A DNA stretch of 5,956 nt from Azonexus sp. (lineage in GTDB: Bacteria > Pseudomonadota > Gammaproteobacteria > Burkholderiales > Rhodocyclaceae), in assembly GCA_031285115.1 (NCBI GenBank), contig JAITWU010000107.1, forward strand, positions 1 to 5,956. The letters are read 5' to 3'. Positions 1 to 5,633 of this stretch are shown here, piece by piece (within the stretch, counting starts at the first letter, position 1; each line of letters starts with the position of its first letter). A program made the translations under genes and the position numbers. The notes beneath the pieces are model-generated. The model did no database searches, was not told where the DNA came from, and saw only the letters and a program-made list of their open reading frames with translations.

Positions 1-1301
1 GGCGCAATCACCGCCGTCATGCCGGTGTTGGTGGCGCGCAACATCGGGCGGCCGGTTTCCAGCGCCCGCATCCGGGAAATTTGCAGGTGTTGCGGTTGCG
101 CCAGCGAATGCCCGAACCAGGCTGTGTTGGAGAGATTGGCGAGAATGCCCGCCTGCGGCAGGGCGCTGATGATTTCTTCGCCAAAAGCGTCCTCATAACA
201 GATATTGACCGCCACCTGACGACCGGCGACGGCCAGCGGCGGCTGGTTTGCCGGGCCACGGCTGAAGGAGGACATGGGGATGGTTGCCCATTCCATGAAC
301 CACGAAAAACCCGGCGGAATCACCTCGCCAAAGGGCACCAGATGCCGCTTGCTGTAGGTTTGCAGGGGCGATTGGCCAAGGCTGACGGCGCTGTTCCAGT
401 AATGCTCGTGGTCGCCGGTCATTGTGCCGAAGATGAGATCGCCGCCGTGGCGGGCGGCGGCGGTTTTGAGGGCCTCGATGTAAGCGGGCGGCAGTTGGTC
501 GAAGAAAACGGGGATGGCGGTTTCCGGCAGCACGGTGAGTTGCGCCGGGTTGGCGACAATCAGTTCGTGGTAGAGCCGGAGCGTGTGGGTGAACGCTTCC
601 GGGTTGAACTTCATTTCCTGCGGGATGTTGCCCTGGATGAGCGCGACGGTAATGGGCGGGCCGTCGGGTTCTGTCCATTTGACCATGCTCAAGCCGAAAC
701 CGGCGGCGAGAAGAACGAAGAACACCACGAGACCACGGCGACCACAAACGATCAGTCCCCCGCAAAACACCGTTAGCAGCGACAGGCCATGCACACCGAG
801 AATCGGCGCAAAACCGGCCAATGGACTGTTCGGCGTTTGTGAATAGCCGACCGCCAGCCAAGGGAAGCCCGTGAAAATCCAGCTTCGCAGCCAGTCAGCA
901 GCGGCAACGAGGGCGGCGAAAAACAACGCCTGTCGCCAGTCGCCCGCCGGTTGCCAGCGTTTGAAAAGGGCGCTGGCAAGCATCGGGAACAGCGCCATGA
1001 CGGCGCAAAAGAGAAAAGCAGCGATTCCCGCCAGCCACCACGGCATCCCGCCAAAAACCGAGAGACTGACATAGACCCAGGAGACGCCGCAGAGGAAGAA
1101 GCCGAGGCCGAAGGTAAAGCCGCACAGCGCGGCCTGGCGAACGGTGTCGGTGCGGCACAACTGAAGCCAGAAAGCGCACCAGACAAACAGCGCGAACCCG
1201 GGCCACTCGAAAGGCGCAAAAGCCAGCACACCCAGCGCGCCGAATCCGGCGCAGCCCAGCATGTTGAACGCGAAGCGTCGGGTCAAGATTGAGATCGGCA
1301 T
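1..1301 (-). CDS. lnt: Apolipoprotein N-acyltransferase Lnt (C-terminus beyond the window)
   Basis: Lnt transfers an acyl chain from a phospholipid to the N-terminal cysteine of apolipoproteins in the inner membrane, the last step of lipoprotein maturation. I translated the frame by hand: it is open from ATG at 1301 to the window edge, giving 433 residues of a protein that is about 512 residues in E. coli. The N-terminal half is a series of hydrophobic segments starting with GFGALGVLAFAPFEWPG, the typical Lnt start. The C-terminal part is a nitrilase/CN-hydrolase domain with the expected catalytic triad: Glu260 in LPETAI, Lys318 in YSKRHLVPFGE and Cys368 in NICYE. SSFSRGP and RATNTGMTAVIA are also typical of the family. 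No stop or frameshift was found. The last 60–80 residues lie outside the window. It follows ybeY after a 114-bp gap, without the usual corC between them. No strong Shine-Dalgarno precedes the ATG, so the start rests on similarity of the N-terminus. Confidence 0.96.
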   Translation of the reverse strand, partial: MPISILTRRFAFNMLGCAGFGALGVLAFAPFEWPGFALFVWCAFWLQLCRTDTVRQAALCGFTFGLGFFLCGVSWVYVSLSVFGGMPWWLAGIAAFLFCAVMALFPMLASALFKRWQPAGDWRQALFFAALVAAADWLRSWIFTGFPWLAVGYSQTPNSPLAGFAPILGVHGLSLLTVFCGGLIVCGRRGLVVFFVLLAAGFGLSMVKWTEPDGPPITVALIQGNIPQEMKFNPEAFTHTLRLYHELIVANPAQLTVLPETAIPVFFDQLPPAYIEALKTAAARHGGDLIFGTMTGDHEHYWNSAVSLGQSPLQTYSKRHLVPFGEVIPPGFSWFMEWATIPMSSFSRGPANQPPLAVAGRQVAVNICYEDAFGEEIISALPQAGILANLSNTAWFGHSLAQPQHLQISRMRALETGRPMLRATNTGMTAVIA

Positions 1302-1302
1302 G

Positions 1303-1314
1303 GCGGATATCCGC
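1303..1314. other. 12-bp perfect palindrome directly before the lnt start
   Basis: GCGGATATCCGC is a perfect inverted repeat that ends one base before the lnt ATG, covering the place where a Shine-Dalgarno would be expected. It could be an operator-like site or could affect initiation, but a 12-bp palindrome can also arise by chance in GC-rich DNA. No function is established. Confidence 0.35.
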
Positions 1315-1345
1315 TTGCCTGCCCTGAAAATGGTATGGCGGCAAG

Positions 1346-1388
1346 CCCCCCTCTCCCCCAGCCCCACTCCCGCGAGGGGAGAGGGGAG
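1346..1388. repeat. GC-rich intergenic palindrome between ybeY and lnt
   Basis: CCCCTCTCCCC (1348–1358) is the exact reverse complement of GGGGAGAGGGG (1376–1386), an 11-bp stem around a 17-base loop. The loop itself contains a small CTC/GAG pairing. It resembles the C/G-rich palindromic intergenic repeats scattered through many proteobacterial genomes (known type, recalled from general knowledge). Neither strand has a T-run after the stem, so it is not a standard intrinsic terminator. It fills the gap where corC normally stands. It could stabilise mRNA ends or damp read-through into lnt; this is inference. Confidence 0.7.
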
Positions 1389-1415
1389 AAGGTATTTACG
1401 GTTTGTCCGTATCGC

Positions 1416-1862
1416 TCACACCGCATACGGATCGCCAAACCCAAGCGCCGCCAGAATCGCCCGTTCCGCGTTTTCCATCGCCTCCGCCTCCGCTTCGTTC
1501 TCGTGATCCCAACCCTGCAAATGCAGCATCCCATGCACAGTCAGATGGGCGTAATGGGCGGCGAGCGCCTTGTTTTGTTCAGCGGCTTCGGCGGCGACGA
1601 CCGTTGGGCAGATGACGAGATCGCCGATAAGCTGCGGCGCGGTTTCGTAGGGGAAGGAGAGCACATTGGTGGCGTAGTCCTTGCCGCGATAGTCGCGGTT
1701 CAGTACTCGGCCTTCAGCGGCGTCGACGAGGCGGATGGTGACGACGCCGCCGCCTTCGAGCGCCGCCCGCGCCCAGCGGAAAAAATCGGCGCGCAGCGGC
1801 AAGCCTTCGCGGCCACAGGCGTATTGCAGCGAGAGATCAAGCCGTTTGGCTGCGTTTTTCAT
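1416..1862 (-). CDS. ybeY: Endoribonuclease YbeY / 16S rRNA maturation factor
   Basis: YbeY is a metal-dependent single-strand RNase involved in 16S rRNA 3'-end maturation and 70S ribosome quality control. The ORF can be extended upstream, but I start it at ATG 1862 because this gives a 148-residue protein, close to the usual size (E. coli about 155), beginning [15 protein letters not shown]. The family signature is clear: [19 protein letters not shown] (conserved Arg59) and the zinc-binding [11 protein letters not shown], with His110, His114 and His120 as the three ligands. It ends in TGA at 1418–1416. The start lies 26 bases inside the end of ybeZ, so the two are probably translationally coupled. 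Only a weak Shine-Dalgarno-like GAAG precedes it. A palindromic spacer and lnt follow. Confidence 0.96.
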   Translation of the reverse strand: MKNAAKRLDLSLQYACGREGLPLRADFFRWARAALEGGGVVTIRLVDAAEGRVLNRDYRGKDYATNVLSFPYETAPQLIGDLVICPTVVAAEAAEQNKALAAHYAHLTVHGMLHLQGWDHENEAEAEAMENAERAILAALGFGDPYAV

Positions 1863-2796
1863 AGGCTTCGACAATGCGGGCGACGAGCGGATGGCGCACC
1901 ACGTCTTCTTTCTTGAAGTGGGTGAAGGCCAGCCCGCGCACGCCGTCGAGCACTTCAACTGCTTCCTTGAGGCCGCTTTTTTGGCCTTTGGGCAGGTCGA
2001 TCTGGGTGATGTCGCCGGTGACGACGGCTTTGGCGCCGATGCCGATGCGGGTCAGAAACATCTTCATCTGTTCCGGCGTGGTGTTTTGCGCTTCATCGAG
2101 AATGATGAAGGCGTGGTTCAAGGTGCGCCCGCGCATGAAGGCGAGCGGGGCGATTTCGATGGCGTGTTTTTCGTAGAGCTTGCTGACGCGCTCATGGCCC
2201 ATGAGATCGTAGAGGGCATCGTAAAGCGGGCGCAGGTAGGGGTCGATTTTTTGCGTCAAATCGCCGGGCAGAAAGCCGAGACGCTCGCCCGCTTCGACCG
2301 CAGGCCGGGTGAGGATGATGCGCTCGACCAGATCACGCTCGAAGGCGTCCACGGCGGAGGCGACCGCCAGATAGGTTTTGCCGGTGCCCGCCGGGCCGAT
2401 GCCGAAGGTGATGTCGTGTTCGGCAATGGCCTTCAAATAGGCAATCTGGCGCGGCGTGCGGCCATGCAGCTCGCTTTTGCGGGTGATGAGCTGCGGCCCG
2501 TCGGTGAGGTTGTTGCCCGCATTGACGCGGCGCACCGGGGCGTTGAGGAATTCGATCAGGCCGAGTTGAATTTCATCGACCGACAGCGGCATGTGCGCCA
2601 TCGCGTAAAAATGGCGGATGGCGTCCGCCGTCAGTTGCGCCTTCATTGGCGTATCTTGACCATCAATCGAAAAACGCTCGTTGCGGCGGCGGATGAGGAC
2701 ATCGAACCCGGTTTCGATCTGGCGGATGTTTTCATCGAGCGGGCCGCACAGGTTGGCGAGGCGGGTGTTGTCGACCGGCGTCAAAGCCAGATTCAC
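1837..2796 (-). CDS. ybeZ: PhoH-family ATPase YbeZ
   Basis: YbeZ is a cytoplasmic PhoH-type P-loop NTPase that is almost always next to ybeY and is thought to act with it in RNA/ribosome metabolism; its exact reaction is not settled. With the GTG start at 2796 the protein has 319 residues. Visible elements are Walker A GPAGTGKT (about 134–141), the PhoH segment [16 protein letters not shown], Walker [10 protein letters not shown] (Asp234, Glu235) and [11 protein letters not shown] (about 259–269). The N-terminal 100 residues ([19 protein letters not shown]...) form the small KH-like region seen in YbeZ proteins. I prefer GTG 2796 because AGGAA sits 7 bases upstream. A longer form from GTG 2832 (331 residues) would overlap miaB by 26 bases and has no well-spaced Shine-Dalgarno. 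The gene lies between miaB and ybeY, overlapping the latter by 26 bases. Confidence 0.95.
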   Translation of the reverse strand: MNLALTPVDNTRLANLCGPLDENIRQIETGFDVLIRRRNERFSIDGQDTPMKAQLTADAIRHFYAMAHMPLSVDEIQLGLIEFLNAPVRRVNAGNNLTDGPQLITRKSELHGRTPRQIAYLKAIAEHDITFGIGPAGTGKTYLAVASAVDAFERDLVERIILTRPAVEAGERLGFLPGDLTQKIDPYLRPLYDALYDLMGHERVSKLYEKHAIEIAPLAFMRGRTLNHAFIILDEAQNTTPEQMKMFLTRIGIGAKAVVTGDITQIDLPKGQKSGLKEAVEVLDGVRGLAFTHFKKEDVVRHPLVARIVEAYEKRSQTA

Positions 2797-2803
2797 CGGG
2801 CGG

Positions 2804-2808
2804 TTCCT
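2804..2808 (-). promoter_or_regulatory. Shine-Dalgarno of ybeZ, overlapping the miaB stop
   Basis: On the minus strand AGGAA lies 7 bases before GTG 2796. Its first two bases are the AG of the miaB TAG stop codon (2809–2807). This decides the ybeZ start and suggests that ribosomes ending miaB re-initiate on ybeZ. The site is read directly; the coupling is inferred. Confidence 0.6.
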
Positions 2809-4156
2809 AGTTTTCGCGGATGACAATTTCACCTCTCAGACTATGCGGCAGGGCGGCGGTGATGCGGACATCGACAAAATGATCGACCAGACGGGCGCTG
2901 TTGGCAGACCCACCGGCAAAGTTCACGATGCGGTTGTTATCCGTGCGCCCGGCCAGTTCGCTCGCGTTTTTCTTCGACAGCCCCTCGACCAGTACGCGCT
3001 GGACACTGCCAACCATCGCCTGACTGACGCCCTGGGCCAGTTCGTCGATGCGTTTTTGCAGCCGTGTGAGGCGAGCCGATTTGACTTCGGCAGGCGTTTC
3101 ATCGGCCAGTTCCAGCGCCGGGGTGCCGGGGCGCGGACTGTAGATGAAGGAGAAGGACGCATCGAAACCAACCTCGTCGATCAGCTTCATGGTCTTGTCA
3201 AAATCGGCGTCGCTCTCGCCGGGAAAGCCGACGATAAAGTCGGTGGAAAGCGCAATATCCGGTCTGGCGGCGCGCAGTTTACGCACCACCGATTTGTATT
3301 CGAGCGTCGTGTAACCGCGCTTCATCGCCGCCAGCACGCGGTCGGAACCGGCCTGCACGGGCAAATGCAAGTGCGAGACGAGCTTTGGCACGCGGGCGTA
3401 AACGTCGATCAGGCGCTGGCTCATTTCGCACGGATGCGAAGTCGTGTAGCGGATGCGCTCGATGCCCGGCACCTCGGCGATGTATTCGATCAGGAGCGCG
3501 AGATCGGCCTTTTCCTCGCTGCCGTCCATGTCGCCACGCCAAGCATTGACGTTTTGCCCCAGCAGCGTCACTTCCTTGACGCCGTGCGCGGCGAGGTCGG
3601 CGATTTCCGTCAGCACATCGGCAAAAGGCCGCGACACCTCGTTGCCACGGGTATAAGGCACGATGCAGTAAGCGCAAAACTTGGAGCAGCCCTCCATGAT
3701 CGAAACAAAAGCCGACGCGCCCTTGATCTCGGCGGGCGGCAGGGCGTCGAACTTTTCGATTTCGGGGAAGGAAACATCAATCGCCGCCTTGCCGTTGCTT
3801 TGCCGTTCGGCGATCAACTGCGGCAAACGGTGCAGCGTCTGCGGCCCGAAAACGACATCGACAAACGGCGCGCGGGCGACAATCGCCGCTCCCTCCTGAC
3901 TGGCGACGCAACCACCGACGCCGATCACCAGATCGGGCCGGGCGGCCTTCAGGTGGCGAACCCGGCCCAGATCGTGAAAGACCTTCTCCTGCGCTTTTTC
4001 GCGCACCGAGCAGGTGTTGAAGAGGATGATGTCGGCTTCCTCGGGATTGTCGGTCTTGACGACCCCGACAGCCGCGTTGAGCACGTCGGCCATCTTGTCC
4101 GAATCGTACTCATTCATCTGGCACCCGAACGTGCGGATGAACAGTTTTTTGGGCAT
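2807..4156 (-). CDS. miaB: tRNA-2-methylthio-N6-dimethylallyladenosine synthase MiaB
   Basis: MiaB is a radical-SAM methylthiotransferase that converts i6A37 to ms2i6A37 in tRNAs reading UNN codons. The 449-residue protein is full length. The N-terminal UPF0004/MTTase domain carries three cysteines that bind the auxiliary 4Fe-4S cluster: Cys12 ([12 protein letters not shown]), Cys49 (NTCSVREKA) and Cys83 (GGCVASQEG). The radical-SAM motif CxxxCxxC is Cys157, Cys161 and Cys164 in [36 protein letters not shown] and DFIVGFPGE follow, and the C-terminus (about 380–449, with QRVLVEG and GRTDNNR) is the TRAM RNA-binding domain. QNVNAW and the overall motifs fit MiaB better than the paralogues RimO or MtaB. 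It starts at ATG 4156 with only a weak AAGAA upstream and is the first gene of the leftward miaB–ybeZ–ybeY–lnt cluster. Confidence 0.98.
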   Translation of the reverse strand: MPKKLFIRTFGCQMNEYDSDKMADVLNAAVGVVKTDNPEEADIILFNTCSVREKAQEKVFHDLGRVRHLKAARPDLVIGVGGCVASQEGAAIVARAPFVDVVFGPQTLHRLPQLIAERQSNGKAAIDVSFPEIEKFDALPPAEIKGASAFVSIMEGCSKFCAYCIVPYTRGNEVSRPFADVLTEIADLAAHGVKEVTLLGQNVNAWRGDMDGSEEKADLALLIEYIAEVPGIERIRYTTSHPCEMSQRLIDVYARVPKLVSHLHLPVQAGSDRVLAAMKRGYTTLEYKSVVRKLRAARPDIALSTDFIVGFPGESDADFDKTMKLIDEVGFDASFSFIYSPRPGTPALELADETPAEVKSARLTRLQKRIDELAQGVSQAMVGSVQRVLVEGLSKKNASELAGRTDNNRIVNFAGGSANSARLVDHFVDVRITAALPHSLRGEIVIREN

Positions 4157-4175
4157 GGCGTGAGTTCTTGAAACA

Positions 4176-4200
4176 GGCTGCGCGAAGGCGCAAAACAGCC
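4176..4200 (-). other. Possible hairpin in the miaB leader RNA
   Basis: In the minus-strand RNA, GGCU (4200–4197) can pair with AGCC (4179–4176), and GCGC (4191–4188) with GCGC (4183–4180) around a CUUC loop, leaving a GUUUU bulge on one side. It would sit in the roughly 58-base leader before miaB. The pairing is visible, but formation and role are unproven. No U-run follows, so it is not a terminator. Confidence 0.35.
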
Positions 4201-4220
4201 GGGCGAAAGAAAAGCCTCTA

Positions 4221-4226
4221 ATTATA
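4221..4226 (-). promoter_or_regulatory. Candidate -10 box of the miaB operon promoter
   Basis: The minus strand reads TATAAT, a perfect sigma-70 -10 hexamer in otherwise GC-rich DNA, about 65 bases before the miaB start, predicting transcription from about 4214. The region 17 bases upstream (4244–4249) reads GGCGGC, which is not a good -35, and no TGn extended -10 is present. The promoter may therefore be weak or activator-dependent. Confidence 0.5.
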
Positions 4227-4232
4227 CCGCCC

Positions 4233-4262
4233 TTGACCGCCCCGCCGCCCGCCCTCTACAAT
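4233..4262 (+). promoter_or_regulatory. Sigma-70 promoter of the tRNA-Met gene
   Basis: TTGACC (4233–4238) and TACAAT (4257–4262) are separated by 18 bases, a near-consensus -35/-10 pair. Transcription would start at about 4269, some 10 bases before the mature tRNA, which suits a tRNA gene. The GC-rich bases between -10 and tRNA (GTGCGCCC) resemble a stringent-response discriminator, but this is inference. The -35 lies 6 bases from the opposing miaB -10 box. Confidence 0.65.
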
Positions 4263-4278
4263 GTGCGCCCTTCGGCGT

Positions 4279-4355
4279 GGTGATGTAGCTCAGACGGTTA
4301 GAGCGATGGATTCATAACCCATAGGTCGGCAGTTCGATTCTGCCCATCACCACCA
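4279..4355 (+). tRNA. tRNA-Met (anticodon CAT), elongator type
   Basis: A 77-base cloverleaf can be folded by eye. The acceptor stem is GGTGATG/CATCACC (7 perfect pairs) with discriminator A and an encoded CCA. The D stem is GCTC/GAGC with GG in the loop. The anticodon stem is ATGGA/CCCAT with loop TTCATAA (CAT at 4313–4315), and the T stem is GGCAG/CTGCC with loop TTCGATT. The G1–C72 pair and the lack of the three G–C pairs at the base of the anticodon stem exclude the initiator tRNA. The lowest anticodon-stem pair is an A31·C39 mismatch. A tRNA-Ile read with lysidine (CAU) has the same gene-level anticodon and cannot be fully excluded by eye, though elongator Met is more likely. Confidence 0.93.
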
Positions 4356-4448
4356 GCCCCCCAAAAAGCCGCGCCACTGCGCTGTCTCCGGATTGTTTCA
4401 GGGCAACAGGCCAGTGTGTCCAATGCGGGCGACAAGCCGCGCCGGGAC

Positions 4449-4454
4449 AGGAGG
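4449..4454 (+). promoter_or_regulatory. Shine-Dalgarno of the DUF1439 gene
   Basis: AGGAGG, a consensus ribosome binding site, lies 8 bases before ATG 4463. It selects this start even though it gives an unusually long segment before the hydrophobic core of the signal peptide. The stretch from the tRNA end to here (4356–4448) shows no terminator, no clear promoter and no small gene. Confidence 0.7.
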
Positions 4455-4462
4455 ATGCCGCC

Positions 4463-5095
4463 ATGACCGCTGTCTCTACCGTCCGGGATGTTGCGCTCGA
4501 CCATGAGCTGTTTGCTCGGGGTTGCGGCGTTATCGGCAGGCTGGCGCTGATAGCAAAGATCATTGTCTTATCCTTTTTCCTGCTCGCCGTCCCCGCGCGA
4601 AGCGCCGGTTTTCTCGAACACGAAATTACCTTTTCCGAAGCCGATGTTCAGGCCCAGGTCGACAAAAATCGCCGGATCGAGAAAAGTTATGGTCAAGGCG
4701 CGGTCATCGTCGCCCTGGATGAGCCGCCGCGCATCCACCTCGGCGAGCCGGAAGGTCGACTGACTGTCAGCGCCCGGCTTATCTTGACGCTGCTCGGCCA
4801 ACCAGCCGCGCCGGTTGATGTGGTCGGCGTCGCCGGTATGCGCTATGACGAAGGCGGCAAAGCCTTTTACCTCGACCAGCCGGAAATCCGCTCGCTCCAT
4901 TCCCCGTCTCTCTCCCCCGCTGCTGAACCATTGGCGCAGCAGGCCATCAGCCAGTTGATGGGCCATTATTTTCGCCTCCAGCCCGTCTACGTTCTGCGCC
5001 AGGACGGCTCGGCGTCGGAACTGGCGGCGCGTTGGCTGTTGCGCTCGATCCGCATTGAGCCGGGACGAGTCGTCGCGGTGTTGTCGGCGGGGTGA
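4463..5095 (+). CDS. Secreted DUF1439 (YceB-like) protein of unknown function
   Basis: The 210-residue product begins with a charged stretch of about 26 residues, then a hydrophobic core (LALIAKIIVLSFFLLAVP, about 27–44) and a likely signal peptidase I site after ARSA (residue 48). The mature part of about 162 residues is probably periplasmic or membrane-associated. It fits the DUF1439 family of E. coli YceB: FSEADVQAQVDK near the N-terminus, then the diagnostic C-terminal YFRLQPVYVLRQDGS...RIEPGRVVAVL, matching YceB's FNQQPAYVLREDGS...PGEIVI. YceB is a lipoprotein, but here no lipobox cysteine follows the hydrophobic core; the only nearby Cys21 lies before it. The biochemical role of the family is not known to me. 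The start is fixed by AGGAGG. The gene lies 107 bases after tRNA-Met with no visible terminator, so tRNA read-through could transcribe it. The glycosylase gene starts 28 bases after its TGA. Confidence 0.85.
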   Translation: MTAVSTVRDVALDHELFARGCGVIGRLALIAKIIVLSFFLLAVPARSAGFLEHEITFSEADVQAQVDKNRRIEKSYGQGAVIVALDEPPRIHLGEPEGRLTVSARLILTLLGQPAAPVDVVGVAGMRYDEGGKAFYLDQPEIRSLHSPSLSPAAEPLAQQAISQLMGHYFRLQPVYVLRQDGSASELAARWLLRSIRIEPGRVVAVLSAG

Positions 5096-5116
5096 TTTGA
5101 TTGCTGATTTGATTGT
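5093..5116 (+). repeat. Two tandem copies of a 12-bp unit upstream of the glycosylase gene
   Basis: TGATTTGATTGC (5093–5104) is followed at once by TGATTTGATTGT (5105–5116), and then TGACCC. The first copy begins with the TGA stop of the DUF1439 gene. The repeat fills almost the whole 28-base spacer before ATG 5124 and is AT-rich compared with its surroundings. It looks like a small tandem duplication. It leaves no Shine-Dalgarno for the next gene. Confidence 0.75.
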
Positions 5117-5123
5117 TGACCCA

Positions 5124-5633
5124 ATGATCGTCCACAGCTTTCCGCCCGTCGCTGCGCCTGACGCCCGCATCCTCATCCTCGGTTCGATGCCGGGCAAGGT
5201 GTCGCTGGCGCAGAGGCAGTATTACGCCCACCCGCAAAACCTGTTCTGGCGCATCATGGGCGAACTGTTCGACGCGGGGTGGGAAATGCCGTATGAACAG
5301 CGGCTGGAACGCTTGCAACAGTCCGGCGTGGCGCTGTGGGATGTGTTGCAGGAATGCGTCCGCGACAGCGCGCTGGATTCCGACATTGCCGAGGATTCGA
5401 TCGTTGCCAACGATTTTTCCGGATTTTTCGCGCAGCACGCCAAAATCCGGCGCGTGTTTTTCAATGGCGCTAAGGCGGAGCAGGTTTTCCGCCGTTATGT
5501 GGCGCCAACGATTGGCGATCAACCGGCGTGCGAATGGTTCCGCCTGCCTTCGACCAGCCCGGCCAATGCGTCGATCCCGCTCGCCACTCGCCTCGCGCAA
5601 TGGCGGCGGATCACGTCAGAGCCGTTGCGATGA
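5124..5633 (+). CDS. DNA-deoxyinosine (hypoxanthine) glycosylase, UDG superfamily family 6
   Basis: This enzyme class removes hypoxanthine, the product of adenine deamination, from DNA and so starts base-excision repair. The 169-residue protein starts MIVHSFPPV, the usual beginning of the family. The front motif is ILILGSMPGKVSLAQRQYY (about 16–34) followed by HPQNLFW (36–42). Asn39 matches the asparagine reported as catalytic in the Methanosarcina barkeri enzyme, in place of the motif-1 residue of classical UDGs. FNGAKA (113–118) and the second active-site motif LPSTSPANAS (141–150) follow. An upstream TTG at 5055 would lengthen the frame, but it lies inside the DUF1439 gene and adds only DLIADLIVD-type repeat-coded residues, so I chose ATG 5124. 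No Shine-Dalgarno is visible; translation may depend on the upstream gene. Its stop overlaps the next start as ATGA. The family is clear; substrate range is inferred. Confidence 0.9.
   Translation: MIVHSFPPVAAPDARILILGSMPGKVSLAQRQYYAHPQNLFWRIMGELFDAGWEMPYEQRLERLQQSGVALWDVLQECVRDSALDSDIAEDSIVANDFSGFFAQHAKIRRVFFNGAKAEQVFRRYVAPTIGDQPACEWFRLPSTSPANASIPLATRLAQWRRITSEPLR

Noticed and set aside
193..1344. Minus-strand frames overlapping lnt (193–861, 773–1231, 895–1344)
   Set aside because: They are off-frame readings of lnt. The correct frame runs uninterrupted from 1301 to the window edge with all three catalytic residues.
1346..1388. Intrinsic terminator between ybeY and lnt
   Set aside because: The stem is strong, but neither strand has a T-run after it and lnt continues in the same direction.
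1735..2823. Long plus-strand open frame (362 codons) antisense to ybeZ and ybeY
   Set aside because: It mirrors the coding bias of ybeZ/ybeY, has no domain signature, and both genes on the minus strand show complete catalytic motifs.
2681..4171. Very long plus-strand open frame (496 codons) antisense to miaB
   Set aside because: It is the shadow of miaB in GC-rich DNA. Its translation has no recognisable domain, is rich in Arg/His/Asp as expected for antisense of such genes, and the opposite strand is an unmistakable MiaB.
4356..4448. Possible tRNA-adjacent integration site or mobile element after tRNA-Met
   Set aside because: No repeat of the tRNA 3' end, integrase or change in base composition is seen. 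The 10-bp repeat AAGCCGCGCC (4366 and 4434) is too short and GC-rich to mean much.
4298..4563. Small minus-strand frames across the tRNA and its downstream spacer
   Set aside because: They read through the tRNA gene on the opposite strand and have neither ribosome binding site nor recognisable product.
4568..5600. Minus-strand frames antisense to DUF1439 and the glycosylase gene
   Set aside because: They have no domain signature, while the plus strand encodes proteins with clear family motifs and good start signals.
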